The notes beneath the pieces are model-generated. The model had not been told where the DNA came from and ran no database searches. It was given only the letters and a program-made list of their open reading frames with translations. This document shows, in pieces, positions 21,101 to 31,446 of a DNA stretch of 64,000 bases. Position numbers and translations under genes: made by a program. Within the stretch, counting starts at the first letter, position 1, and each line of letters begins with the position of its first letter. Source of the DNA: Crithidia fasciculata (Eukaryota > Euglenozoa > Kinetoplastea > Trypanosomatida > Trypanosomatidae); NCBI GenBank assembly GCA_000331325.2, contig CM003435.1, positions 1,911,001-1,975,000 on the forward strand. The letters run 5' to 3'.

Positions 21101-24100
21101 TTCGTAGGCCATCGCCGCCAGTCGCTTCTCCCACAGCTCCTGCCAGTGGTTGAGGCCCTGCGGGTTGTCGGCGACGAAGGCGAACTCCTCCAACTCGCTC
21201 AGCTGCTGGATGCCGACGAAGAGGCCGTAGGCGCGGTCGTAGCTCTCCGCCACGAGCGCCGACAGCGTCGAGTCGAGGCGCTTGCGGCAGTTCTGGATGA
21301 CCGGCACGGCGCCGTGGAACTGGCGCTTGTGCGTGGCGAGGACGGCGCGGTAGAAGACGGCGGTGGTGCCGACGTAGCCGTCGTCGGTCATGTAGGCGGT
21401 GATGGTCTCCATGTCGTCCCACCGCCGCAGCAGCCACGCCGCATGGGCGCCGTACGGGGCCAGCTCTGCCGCCTCCTTGCGGCTGATGCGGGGGAAGAAG
21501 AGCTTCCACGACTCGAGCAGGCGGCCGTAGTCGCCGAGGTTGTCGAGCGAGCGCATGAGCCCGGCCATGTTGCTGAAGCGGTTCGGCTCGCTGTGCAGCC
21601 CCTTCTCGTAGGCGCGCAGGCTCTGCGACCACCACTGCAGCTTCTCCAGCAGCTGCGCGTCCATCATGCGCGGCAGCTCCGACTGCGGCTTGCCGGTGAG
21701 GAAGGAGAAGTTGTGCTGGATGTACTTGAGCATGCCCTCCGCGCTCTCTCGCAGCCCGAGCAGGTTGCACAGGTAGATGCTCTTCTCGCACCACTGCAGC
21801 AGCCGCGTCCACTCCTCGGCGGGCAGGGGCTGTACCTGGCCCCGCATGACGCTGCGCTCGTACTCGTAGGTGGCCTCGTAGAACTGGATCTCGACGTAGT
21901 GCAGCGCCTTCACGTACAGGTTGCAGCGCTCACTGCTGCCCATCAGCGTCTTGAGGTCGAACAGGAGCCCCGCGTAGGTGCTGTGCGAGCCCTCCTTCGG
22001 GTTGAAGCGCATCTCCAGCCGCTCCATGTACTCGGACAGGTTCAGCAGCTCCTGCAGCACCTCCGACGGCACCCGGTCGCTCCGCAGCACGACGCCGAGC
22101 AGCGACCGCACCGCCTCCTTCGTCCGCGTCTCCATCTCGGCGTAGCACACCGCAAAGGCGGAGTGCAGCATGTGCCGCGCGAAGGGCTCGTGCAGCTGCG
22201 CGAGCGCGAAGGCGAAGCCGTGCGCATGCGACGGGCTGGAGCGCAGCAGCTCCACCGCCAGCTGCTTCAGCCACGCGTTCCACTCCTCTTCCGTTTCGCG
22301 GTCGCGGGCCACCAGCACGCTGCGCAGCTGAGCGAAGTTGTCCGCCAGCACCGTCTTGCGCCGCTGCGCGAGCTGTTGCGTATTCACGCGGTACCGCGCG
22401 GCAGCCTCCTCGTCGCCGGCCAGCGCGTTCTCTGGCGCAACGACGCGGCCGCCGCTGCGGAGGGTGGTCAGCATGAACGACTTCACCTCCTTGCCGTCCT
22501 CGCCGTAGAGGTCGAGCAGGGGGAAGACCATCGGCGTGTACTTCTCGAAGTCGCTGCCAAGGTTGCGGGCGACGTTGCGGACGGCGTCGAGCGTGACGGC
22601 GACAAACGTGCGCACATCCGCCGCCGCAGCCGCCGCGTTGGCGCCGCCGCCGTCAGCCGCGGAAGAGCCGGATGGCGCACCTGCGCTGCCCATTCGCCCG
22701 CTCTGCCCGGCGGCAGAAAGCTGCTGCTGTTGCTGCGGTGTCAGTCCGGATGACTGCTGCTGGTGGTGAGGCAGCGGCGGCGGCACCTCCAGCGCAGCCC
22801 CCTCCATCTCCTTCAGCACGCGGCACAGGCAGTGCACGCAGCGCGAGGCGTGGAAGACGAGGCGGGGCAGCCGGCGCGCAAAGTGGCGCAGCGCGTCTGC
22901 GGCAGCGGCACGGCACGGCACCGGGTTGGCAGGGTTGCCGGCCACCTCGCACACGCACGGGACGACGTTGTGGAGGTAGTCGTCGAGCAGATGGCCCATT
23001 TCGACGAGAAAGGCAAAGACGGGCTCGCCGGCGTGGGCTGCGTCGGCCTGCACTGTCTGAATGAGCGACGGCAACACCAGCGAGAGCGACGGGCGAAACT
23101 CCTCGCGCAGCGACCGGCGCAGCTCGCTCAGCAGGCAGAGCACCTCCACGAGTACCCCACGTTCAGCTGAGACGAGGAGGCCGATGCAGGTGGTGATGAG
23201 CTCGTCCAGGTAGGGGCGGATGTACTGGCCGTAGAGGTAGACGATGCGGGTCATGACGCCGAGCAGGTTCTCGCGTATCTTCGCCTGCAACGTGATCTGC
23301 TGCAGCACCGTCTGGATAATTTCGCGGTAGAGCGGTGTCAGACACCCGTTCGAAGCCTCCTTGAGAGAGAGCGTGTTGGCAATCACCTGCACCGCGCAGA
23401 GGCACTGATCGTCCGAGAGGGAGGGCAGCTGCAGTACACCGAGGACATTCCGCACCACGTTCTGCACAATCGCCTCCTCCCCACGTGAGGAGGACAGCTG
23501 CGGCGACGAGGGGGCTGCCGTGGCGCTGACGCTGCTGCTCAGCCCGCTGTCACGCAGGTTGCGCGTAATCTCTTTCGCCCGCACAGGGTCGACGGCGCCG
23601 ATAATGCCCATCAGCTTCAGCACATCCAGCCGCACCGGCCACGTTTCCTTGAAGCCTCCATGCAGGGCGGAGAGCAGCACCCGCAGCAGCTCCGGATTCG
23701 TCTCGTAGACGTCGACATCCTTGGTGGTACGTATGATGTCGCCCAGTGCACGGATCGCCTCCAGCTTCTTCTGAATGCTGGAGGAGTCGAGGATGTGGCG
23801 AATGACGCAGGGTCGAATCGCCGCCACAACAGCGACGTCGTCGCCTTCAGCGTAGCGGGCCAGCTTTCCCACAAGCGACAGCAGCGCCGTCAACACCGGC
23901 ACCTGCTGATTGTCCTCCTGCAGCCGCTGCACGCAGTCGTGGAGGAGCGAGGAGACGTAGGGGCGCACCATCACAGGGGCATCCTCGACGACGGCACTCA
24001 GTACCGCTGCCGCCTGCTCCTGCCGCTTCGGCACCTGGAAGAGGCGAATGTCCGCGACGCACTGCACCATCACGCGGCGCAGCATCGGGAGGATGCAGGC

Positions 24101-26122
24101 CGGGTTGCGGCTCGAGAGACGCCCGAGCAGGCGCACCGCGGCGATGCGGTTCTGGTGGTGGTCGTGCAGGGCCGGGAAGAGCGCCGTGCAGATCTCCTGC
24201 AGCGCCAGCGTGTAGTCGTACTCGCGGGTGAGGTGCTCGAGGGTGTGGAGGCGGATGTCGCTCTCCGTGTCCGCGACGGCGGCGCTCACGAGCTTCTTGA
24301 TGACGGTGTTGATGAGGCCCATGTGCTCACGACCGCGGTGGATGACGACGCCGACGTCGGTGTGCTCGCACGGCGACTGCGAGCAGCCGGAGAGCGCCAG
24401 CTTGAAGCAGAGGTCGATGGCGCTGCGCCGCACCTCCTCGTGCGGGTCGGACACGTACCGGATCACGGCGTCACACAGGAACTGCAGCGTTGAGTAGCCG
24501 GTGAAGTCGAGGCTGCCCAGCGAGTTGAGGTTGCGCACGATGGCGCTGTGGTCCGTCTCGCTCGAGGCGCGCGCGTGGCGGGGGCGGTTGCGCATGCGGG
24601 ACAGCTGCTCCTTCGTCGCCTCCAGCACCTTAGAGAGGCAGGTGGACCGCAGCTCGGGGAAGGCCGTGCAGATCTTGGCCACGTCGCGGGCGAAGTCCTC
24701 GGTGACGGAGCCGGCAAAGAGGGGGCCGAGGAGGTGGCGCAGGAAGGGCCGCACCGCGCTGGGCTCGACGCCGGAGAGGGTGGCGAAGCAGGTGACGGCC
24801 TCGGGGCAGCGGTCGCGGTTCGGCCGCGGCGTCAGCGAGGCCTCGATGTACCGCATCATGTAGTCGAGAAAGGGGACGACGAGACTCGGCAGGACGGTGA
24901 AGAGCTGCGCAAAAACGCGAAACACGTTCGCCCGCTCATCGGGGCCGTTCGTCGCGCCAAAGGCGGAGGCCGCCAAGGCGCGCACCTCCTTCACGGAGAT
25001 CTCCTTGAAGGTGGCGCTGTCGTACTGGGCGAGGAGCGGCAGCGAGTTGAGCGTCTCCTTGCGGACGTCGCTGCTGTGCTGGGTGCGGACGAGATTGCTG
25101 TTCACAAAGCCCCAGAGCTGCAGAATGTGCTTGCGGCCGTGGCTGGAGAAGCCGACGGACCGCCCATCCGTTTCGCGAACAGCCGTCGCGGAGAGGACGG
25201 CGTTGAAGGCGAGCAGGCAGCCGTGTAGGACGACGTCGCTGCCGTACGTGACGCTGCGCGCCGCATCCTCCAGGAAGGTGTTCTGCCACGTGCTGTAAAA
25301 GCTCGGGTCGGTGGAGCGATAGGAGATGGCTAAAGTGTGAAAGAGCGCGTCACCGGCGCTGACCCGGACGAGCTTGTTCGTGTCCAAGATGGCGCGTCGC
25401 AGACACTCGAGGATGTTGTTCACGTGCGGCGCAACGGTGGAGGGCACGCGGCGCACGAGCTGCTGGATAAAGACGCAGCCGGCCAGCTTCGTGGCGTGGG
25501 GAAAAAGCTCGTCGTCTGTCGCGCTGCCGTCGCCGTCGGAGAGGGGAGAAGAAGGGGAAGCACCGCTCGGTCCCGCACCGCTGCGGCGCGGCTCGGCGCC
25601 TTCGCGCAGAAAGGCCTCGTCGTGGCCGCTGCGCATGAGAAGCGCCAGTGAGAACTGCAGGCAGTTCGTGATAATGCCCTCCACCACGCTCGTGCCGTTG
25701 TTTAGCAGCAGGCCCCACACCTCACCCGCGACGAGACCCGTCTGGTAGTCGTTCGTCTCCAGCACACACCTCACTAGCAGCTCGGAAAAAAGCTTCGTCA
25801 TCTCGTTCAGCTCAACGTACTCGACCGGCAGCAGGGCTCGCAGCACCTGCACACCCGTCATCTGCGTCTGCTGGTTCTCGAACAGGCGCCGCAGCTGCGC
25901 GTTGAGCCAGTTCGGGAAGACACGCGCGTTGGCCGTGTAGGACTTGATCGAGTTGCGGTGGAAGAGGGCATCTTTCTCCTCCTCAATCACGTACTCGAGC
26001 TTGAGAATAGTCGACGACAGCGTCTGCGGGGTCGCCACCTCGAGCTCCTGGAAGATGGGTCGCAGCTGCCCGATCAGCGGGTGTCGGTTGCTGCTTCCAT
26101 TGGCGCCAGCTTTCACCTCCAT
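18134..26122 (-). CDS. TOR1: Target of rapamycin (TOR) kinase
   Basis: A 2662-residue PIKK-family Ser/Thr kinase, close in length to other TORs. It starts at an ATG at 26122. Residues 1 to about 1350 are HEAT-like helical repeats. A FAT region spans about 1400-1960 and contains a Thr/Asn-rich insert near 1875. The FRB domain is at about 2035-2140. The kinase domain follows, with GLGDRHPSNL near 2355 and HIDFGD near 2380. The FATC tail ends in HFQGWCPFW. TOR kinases control growth in response to nutrients as TORC1 or TORC2. The Leishmania gene just upstream of the hexose transporter array is, as I recall, TOR1, so TOR1 is favoured by synteny. At the FRB position equivalent to human Ser2035 this protein has Trp, while the FRB Trp equivalent to 2101 is kept; binding of rapamycin-FKBP12 is therefore doubtful. 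Confidence 0.95.
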   Translation of the reverse strand: MEVKAGANGSSNRHPLIGQLRPIFQELEVATPQTLSSTILKLEYVIEEEKDALFHRNSIKSYTANARVFPNWLNAQLRRLFENQQTQMTGVQVLRALLPVEYVELNEMTKLFSELLVRCVLETNDYQTGLVAGEVWGLLLNNGTSVVEGIITNCLQFSLALLMRSGHDEAFLREGAEPRRSGAGPSGASPSSPLSDGDGSATDDELFPHATKLAGCVFIQQLVRRVPSTVAPHVNNILECLRRAILDTNKLVRVSAGDALFHTLAISYRSTDPSFYSTWQNTFLEDAARSVTYGSDVVLHGCLLAFNAVLSATAVRETDGRSVGFSSHGRKHILQLWGFVNSNLVRTQHSSDVRKETLNSLPLLAQYDSATFKEISVKEVRALAASAFGATNGPDERANVFRVFAQLFTVLPSLVVPFLDYMMRYIEASLTPRPNRDRCPEAVTCFATLSGVEPSAVRPFLRHLLGPLFAGSVTEDFARDVAKICTAFPELRSTCLSKVLEATKEQLSRMRNRPRHARASSETDHSAIVRNLNSLGSLDFTGYSTLQFLCDAVIRYVSDPHEEVRRSAIDLCFKLALSGCSQSPCEHTDVGVVIHRGREHMGLINTVIKKLVSAAVADTESDIRLHTLEHLTREYDYTLALQEICTALFPALHDHHQNRIAAVRLLGRLSSRNPACILPMLRRVMVQCVADIRLFQVPKRQEQAAAVLSAVVEDAPVMVRPYVSSLLHDCVQRLQEDNQQVPVLTALLSLVGKLARYAEGDDVAVVAAIRPCVIRHILDSSSIQKKLEAIRALGDIIRTTKDVDVYETNPELLRVLLSALHGGFKETWPVRLDVLKLMGIIGAVDPVRAKEITRNLRDSGLSSSVSATAAPSSPQLSSSRGEEAIVQNVVRNVLGVLQLPSLSDDQCLCAVQVIANTLSLKEASNGCLTPLYREIIQTVLQQITLQAKIRENLLGVMTRIVYLYGQYIRPYLDELITTCIGLLVSAERGVLVEVLCLLSELRRSLREEFRPSLSLVLPSLIQTVQADAAHAGEPVFAFLVEMGHLLDDYLHNVVPCVCEVAGNPANPVPCRAAAADALRHFARRLPRLVFHASRCVHCLCRVLKEMEGAALEVPPPLPHHQQQSSGLTPQQQQQLSAAGQSGRMGSAGAPSGSSAADGGGANAAAAAADVRTFVAVTLDAVRNVARNLGSDFEKYTPMVFPLLDLYGEDGKEVKSFMLTTLRSGGRVVAPENALAGDEEAAARYRVNTQQLAQRRKTVLADNFAQLRSVLVARDRETEEEWNAWLKQLAVELLRSSPSHAHGFAFALAQLHEPFARHMLHSAFAVCYAEMETRTKEAVRSLLGVVLRSDRVPSEVLQELLNLSEYMERLEMRFNPKEGSHSTYAGLLFDLKTLMGSSERCNLYVKALHYVEIQFYEATYEYERSVMRGQVQPLPAEEWTRLLQWCEKSIYLCNLLGLRESAEGMLKYIQHNFSFLTGKPQSELPRMMDAQLLEKLQWWSQSLRAYEKGLHSEPNRFSNMAGLMRSLDNLGDYGRLLESWKLFFPRISRKEAAELAPYGAHAAWLLRRWDDMETITAYMTDDGYVGTTAVFYRAVLATHKRQFHGAVPVIQNCRKRLDSTLSALVAESYDRAYGLFVGIQQLSELEEFAFVADNPQGLNHWQELWEKRLAAMAYEGWPGTLADHTLVIPPSRELDMWLRFVTLSRVHGRERTSRDILFDLLGEQTIGTALEQGKLPQPTIALAAFQHMYEMQEREKAVEMLDLYLKKVEGTTEAAVAITTANNSPGSSTASAARPDSSQASLAMCHSKLASWLFTQTKKKHNFDSKYRDYIRLHLERATSLDSTNGSIWHTWARFNHDLVSHRSRTTTTTTNTTTTTSAATTDLRLEEHVNHIVAAMDGYVRSVCFSQELEDVLGFLSLWFTHASLPQVQANAALHAQILQVSPTVWLKVIPQIIARLHSRDSVVSESVFHLLAVVAKAHPQALLYSLNVTLNSSVQGPESNTTEQLERKQAAQRLLGRIKEMHHQGRTMVKDATLVCQELVRCAVLWTELWFDELERAWFQWGRDKSAHSVYQSLQPLLAKLSHPDTLAESHFAAEFGELLSGACEYVEKAASSGNNVYMEEAWNRFKTAVKRMDEQISGMASLALQLVSPRLTQSGKDLSLVVPGQYSESGSYPCIASFMNTLKVLNSKQHPRRLYMNGTDGVLYKFLLKGHEDLRLDERVMQLLAFVNTLLEKHSAIQRRDCMIQVFSVTPLSENAGLMGWVDHCDTLHQLIKDYRVHSKYLSIEVNLMLSFNVDLDRLQVIQHVEPFEFALEQTEGTDLANSLWMRAPSAESWLDRRTTYVCSLATMSMVGHILGLGDRHPSNLMIHSFSGRVVHIDFGDCFDVAQNRSAFPEKVPFRLTRMLVKAMEMGGIDGLFRHGCITVMGVLREEGSSILALLEAFVHDPLVSWWRDESEDGATATEATSVAPGSSMVSTATAAPGGGHASQRAAYTAIGESFHKSRSAFASRTPVSRRFPTAGRSFRAPPTSVASSVPRPATAAAAAPGVSMKSSDMASNISVNQTSEAKKVVNRIREKLEGREFASRHATLGGAVHAASGHDAVKDDGLEEDLRSVGESDVAVPAGSPDDGLSVQAQVARLILEATSNENLCVHFQGWCPFW

Positions 26123-29100
26123 CGCGTCAACTGAATACTTCTCTGTTTGAAGACAAAGGTCAAAGACGAAAGGAGTCGCAGCGTCTCAACGCTAGTAGGG
26201 AAGGGATAGACGTCTTGAGCTCCGCGTGCGTCTGTGCGTGCGTGTGTGTGCGAGTGACTCCTAGAAGGTGGAAACTCAAAAAATCGGCGATAAAGGGCAG
26301 CAAAAACAAAAAACGTGAAAAAAAAAAAAAGAGATGCAGCTACAGCAGCAAAGCTGAAGGACGAACAGATGGTGTCTCTCACCAACACAAAGAAGAAGAG
26401 CGGAAGAGGAGTGTACAACACAGCCGAGACGAACAGTGGAAAGAACGAGCTAACTGAGGGAAATAATGGAATCCGCAGGAGGACAAACAAAGCACGCACT
26501 CCTCGATCACACCCACAGAGAAGTGAGAAGGGAGAGAACGATGTGGTCGCAAGAGCCGCCAAAAGCAGCGAAGTACAAGTGAGTGGGCCTTTAATGTGAG
26601 CAGGCGGAAAAGGGTTCAAAAAAAAAAAAAGGTGTGCGTGTGTGGCGCACTGGTGAAGTTGGATTTTTTAAGTCACGGACAAACTTCTGACCTATCCTCT
26701 TCACAGCATGGAATGTGGCACACGCGAACTTCAAATAGCGCCACTCAGCGCAGATAGACAAAGCGGGAATGTGGAAATCGACCTATGCACCTTGAAGCTC
26801 CACTGTTCTTTGCTCAGCTTCTCCACCCGCTTATCGCGTTTCTTACGCAAAAGAAAACAATTTATTTTTCGTGAATAACGCTTTATATATTTTTTTTCCA
26901 ATGGATGAGGCTTTCGTGTGTCTGTGTGGCCTCGGTATCTTCTTCGCTATTGTTTCCTCTTTTTTTTTCTTTAGAGTGTGCGTGGAAAAAAAAAAGATGC
27001 TTCAACCTGATCGTTGCTTTTCTGGCCTACGTAAGAGGCGGTGTTTGTGAGAAGCTCGTTGCACCACGATGCTACCTGTGAGTGGCAACACTGATAGGAG
27101 AGAGAGAAGATGTAAGACAGCCCGCAGAGCAGTGAGGCAATGGACAAAAAACGAGTTTAAAAAACATAGGAAAAAAAAGCACGAAGACCAGTGTCATGTC
27201 AGGCAACACAACTTCCGATAGCTCATCTATCAGGGCCTATAATAATAAGAAGGTGAACGCACGCCTACAATTCGCTTTGCTGGCAGCGACGTGCATCGCA
27301 TAAAACTGTCAAGCTCCACAGGAAGAGCAGACGTTTCCTGTTTTGTGAAAGCGCCCCACAGCAGCAGGTCAGGTGACTGCACGGGAAACAACAGCCGTAC
27401 GTCGCGCTGCAACCCTCCCTTTTTTTATTGCTCTTTCTTTCCAACACTTTCTTTTTTTTCTTTGTGGTGTTTGACGCTACGGAGTCAGCAAGGACAGACA
27501 CACAGACAAGACTCGCAGTCGCCGTTCTCGACAGCTGCAATTTACAAGGCACATAATGATTGCATCTAGGCGAGCGTGAATACCTCAGCTTGCATGGGTG
27601 CGCAAGGACTGCCAGCACAAGGCTGCGCATCCCAACGCGCAAAGAGAGGGGAAAGCGCTCGCCACCGTAGTAAAGAGCAGGAACATCGAAGGATTAAATT
27701 ACTTATGATTACATCATCATTACAAAAAGAATCAAAACGCATTACGCGCCGTCATCTGCAAGTCCATTTTGTGTGTGTTGATATGTAAGGCGTTGCCGTG
27801 ATGTGCAACGAGGCAAAAAAAGAAATTTAAGGGTTGTGAGTGAGAAGTGGAAGGGGAGAAAAAAAAAGGAAAAGAGCAGCACGCCGCACGCGGTCGCTGG
27901 TCGTAGCCTGATAAGTTGCACCTGCGACCTTTTTTTTGAAGTAGTGCTCTCGGCGACTTGAAATAGTGGAGAGCCGCGAACGTGGCGCAGTAAAAAACAG
28001 AGTATTTCTCGTTATCTCTGGCACTTCTTTTATTCTCAGTGAAGAAATGTGACGTTTGACCCTCAAGCAGGAGGACGCCTTCATGCTTACTAAAACACTT
28101 TTTTTTTGGTGTCGTTATTTTCTATTTCTTTTATCTTTATTGGCTTTTGCGGCTCTCTTCGCAGTACGAGAAGCTGTTGACACTCCACGAGAGGGAGATA
28201 CATGAACCAGTGTTCCGCGGAACACGATCACGGCGACGGACGTGATCATACATGAGAAATGAACAACCTCCTCGCATTCACAGAAAGCAAAGGAAGCGGG
28301 AGTAACAAACGGCAACACAAAAGAGAGTGCCGAGCACTCCCAAACCATAAAGGGAAAATGCACGGTTCGAAAAGAGAAGGTGAAAGAGTAGGAGAGAAAA
28401 TACACTTTAGTGGAAAGAAAACGTATTTTGAGCGCAATGCGGCGAAAAGGGAAAGGGGGAGGGAAAGAAGGAGAAGACGGAAACACGCAGAACGATGAAG
28501 ACGGAATACACGCGAGCACGTCGAGGAGAAAGGGAGTCAAAGCGGTGCAACGCTACACTGTCACGGCACCCACACCGCATCCTTTGCCTCCGCGCAACGC
28601 GTCCGCAAAAGAAAAGATGCAGCGATGCCGACACCACGCCTCATGCATGCGCAACAACTACACCCGTCCCCATCGTTTCAGCTTGCCCTCCTCCTCACTT
28701 CTTCCCATCCGCCTCCACCGCTCACAACCAAATCGAGCGAGAAGAACAAAAAAGCACACACACAAACAAACACACTCCGCACCACACAACCACGTCTCTC
28801 ACCTACTGTACAAAGAGATGCCCAAAGGGGGGAAAAAGAGAAGATTAGTGGCATCTGACTCCGCCAACGCGAAAAAAGTCCGGTGCCGATAAGAGAAGTG
28901 AACTTGATAACCGAAGAGAGGATACGAAGAGTACAGCAAGCTACTCTGCCACACGCGTTTCCAGCTTCTCCATTACTTTTTAGTTCAAAGATAAAATATA
29001 AAGAGAGAGAGAGAGAGAGAGAGAGAAAGAACGCAAGCGCTCCGATCGATCTGAAAACGTGCATTTGCAACGAAAATAAGATCACGTGTGTGCGTGTTTG

Positions 29101-30615
29101 TGTGATTGGGTAGAGGAACGGGAAAAGAGAACGCGGCTTCAAACAAGTAGACATTTTTTCTCGTCACTTTTTCGTTGTTGTTCCTGTCATGACCTCTATG
29201 GAAAAACAAACTTCCTGGGTTGCGTAGAGAACAAAGTACAAAAAGCAATCATTAACACTGATAACACACTCACACACGCCAGTAGTTGCGCTTTCCCCAT
29301 TTTCTTTTCCCTTCGTTAGTAAAATTAAGATTAGTTACTTTTTTTTCGTTGCGCAGTTGACGCCACAGACCATTATCTGTGTTAGTATGTTTTTTGTGGT
29401 TTCTCAGCTCTCTCTCCTCTGCAGCCATTGTCTCTGCTACCCTTTTGAAATGAAAAGAAACCGCTGGCATGGGAAAAGGAAAGGCGGAAGAAACCAAGAG
29501 GACAACACGTAGAAGAAAAAAGAAACTAGACGCATTGTTCTTTCCTCGTTGCTTTCTTTGGTTTCTTTTCCCTTTTTCAAGAAAAGAGTAGCTGTCCTGA
29601 GCCGTCGCAACTCGTACAGCGAGACGCGTGCACACACAAGAGGTGAGGTGCCTGTGACAAAATTAGAGAAAAAGAGAGAAAGAAACAAGAAAACAAAAAG
29701 CATTCTCACACCTTTTCAAATCAGTTTGAATTAAATATTAAAAAAACAAAGACATCCAAAAAGAAGTGGAAGAGGAAGAAAAAAGTATTGTCAAGCGTAT
29801 GCGTCACTCCCGGTAGTCTTTTCAGGGAAACAGCTGTCTTGCTCACGTGATCAAATGAACAGCTCCTCTTCTCCCCTTTTCGTTGGAAGCCACAGCAAGA
29901 GATTAAATGTAACACTTCTAGGCGTAAGTCTGTGTAAGCAGCGTCACTAAACACGGAAGAAAAAAAGAAGAGAGAACGGGTCGAGCATAGAAAAAAAAAA
30001 AATGTGGGGGAAAAAGAAAAAAGCGAAGTATAACAGCACAGTAAACCGTTCTTTAGGTATATTTTGGAGCTATGCCGAGCACTAAGACGCACAACACACA
30101 ACTCGCACACGCACTGTTTTTCTGATTGATTCACCAAAAAAAAGAGGGGGAAAAAGTGGAGCTGGTGGGAAAGGGGAAAACGCGCTGGCAGAGCAGACAC
30201 GCACACGTGTCGGGGACTTATTGAGGTTTTCTTCCGTCCTCCCGCCGAGCAGCGCTGCCTCTTTACCGTATCGGTGAGAAAGACGACTTGCACTGCATCC
30301 TTGCTGACAAGCGCCGTGCTGCAGCCGTGGTGCGTGGAGGAGGGAAGGCCAACCGGGAAGCTTGTGAGTTTGTGTGTATGAAACGGGGAAAACAACAGTA
30401 GACAAGCCAAAAAGGCATGTCTGGAACATTACCACGAGCTACCATGCCTGCGTCGCGGTATCGCAGCTTCGTTGTCCTCACCCATACGCGCTGCAGTAAA
30501 AAAAAAACTGTCGCGGGAGCGGAATAGAACGCAGGAAGGGCAGCAGCGGAAGCTCTTCTGGTCACCGGAAGGCAAATGAAGGGTCCTCCCGGGCCTGGAA
30601 GTCGCACCAGCATCT
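26123..30615. other. 4.5 kb gene-free gap between TOR and the PEX11-like gene
   Basis: I find no supportable coding sequence on either strand. The longest open frames (141 and 229 codons on the minus strand) are Phe/Ser/Leu-rich and lack the GC-rich codon use of real neighbours. The DNA is A/GA-rich on the plus strand. The part next to 30615 is less A-rich and is the likely 3' UTR of the PEX11-like gene. A long GA tract at 29002-29026 lies far from any start codon. A long TOR 5' UTR, a long PEX11-like 3' UTR or a noncoding transcript are all possible. Confidence 0.6.
29002..29026 (-). promoter_or_regulatory. Orphan polypyrimidine tract
   Basis: A GA dinucleotide run on the plus strand, so a CU tract in the transcript, of the type that precedes other genes in this window by 90 to 500 nt. 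Here the nearest downstream ATG of a recognised gene (TOR, 26122) is 2.9 kb away. It may mark the trans-splice site of an unrecognised or noncoding RNA, or be a simple microsatellite. Confidence 0.35.
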
Positions 30616-31446
30616 CTACCCGTCGTCGGCGCTAACACCGCCTTCGCTACCGCAACCCTCACTGTCTAACACGCAAACGGCGCGCTGCAGGGCGTGCCGG
30701 TGCCCGCACCTTTCGCACTTCAGGGGCGACCTCTCCACCGGCGGCAACACGTAGCGGGTGTCCTTCCACACAAGCCACACGCCAATCAGACCCGACATCA
30801 AGCCGCACGTGTACTCGAGAAGCTTCACCGGCTCGTAGCTAGGGATCCACTTGAAGTAGACGTACATGTCGCACAACGTGCGGACGATGAGTGCGTTCGA
30901 CACACGCACGTCCAGGCCAGCGTGCACCTTCTCCGCTGGCGTAACCGCGTCGGCGACTGCCCGCCGCAGCGCCGCACGGTGGGTCAATTCCGCCAGCAAG
31001 CAGCACGTCAGCGACCACGACTTGAAGAAGCGGTAGAAAAAAGAGAGCTTCTCACGACTCCAGGAGCGGAAGACGACTTTCTGGAGGTAGTTGAGGTCGC
31101 CGCTCATCTGCTCCGGGACGCGGAGAAAGATGGCGAGGCAGGTGAAGATGCCGTGCCAGAACTCCATGCTCTCCCGCTTCTTGAGCGCACACAGGCCCTG
31201 GCGGAAGGTGATGCTGGGGCGGCCAAAGTTGCACAGCATCCGGCACTCGATGATGGTGTCGGCAACCTTGAAGAATTTCTTCTTGTCGGCGGGGTCGGCG
31301 CTGTAGAGCATGCAAAGCCGCGAGATGTTTAGCACCGACTTGAGCACCATGTCGACCCCGACACCTTTCTTTTGGTAGTCGGTGAGGGCGGTGAGGAAGG
31401 GCACGACCCCGACGGGGCTGCCGGCGGTAAATACAGCCTCGCTCAT
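30616..31446 (-). CDS. Probable PEX11-family glycosomal membrane protein
   Basis: A 276-residue protein starting at an ATG at 31446. The N-terminal half is helical and basic, with the spacing of Arg, Tyr and Phe residues seen in PEX11 proteins. A hydrophobic segment near 145-160 (KSWSLTCCLLAEL) and another near 225-240 (GLMSGLIGVWLVW) could be the two membrane spans of PEX11/GIM5-type proteins of the glycosome, which act in peroxisome division and membrane integrity. The short C-terminal tail has a CERCGH motif and ends in an acidic/Gly stretch, which I do not recognise from PEX11. The family call rests on pattern similarity; an unrelated two-span membrane protein remains possible. Confidence 0.55.
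   Translation of the reverse strand: MSEAVFTAGSPVGVVPFLTALTDYQKKGVGVDMVLKSVLNISRLCMLYSADPADKKKFFKVADTIIECRMLCNFGRPSITFRQGLCALKKRESMEFWHGIFTCLAIFLRVPEQMSGDLNYLQKVVFRSWSREKLSFFYRFFKSWSLTCCLLAELTHRAALRRAVADAVTPAEKVHAGLDVRVSNALIVRTLCDMYVYFKWIPSYEPVKLLEYTCGLMSGLIGVWLVWKDTRYVLPPVERSPLKCERCGHRHALQRAVCVLDSEGCGSEGGVSADDG

Noticed and set aside
19916-22753. Plus-strand open frame of 945 codons over TOR
   Set aside because: Antisense to the TOR coding region, with Leu/Arg/His/Val-biased composition and no domain.
28999-29040. GA repeat as a CRISPR or transposon footprint
   Set aside because: It is a simple dinucleotide run without spacers, terminal repeats or target duplication; no CRISPR or transposase is seen anywhere in the window.
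29721-30410. Minus-strand open frame of 229 codons in the large gap
   Set aside because: Phe/Ser/Leu-rich, no motif, and codon use unlike neighbouring genes; probably UTR.
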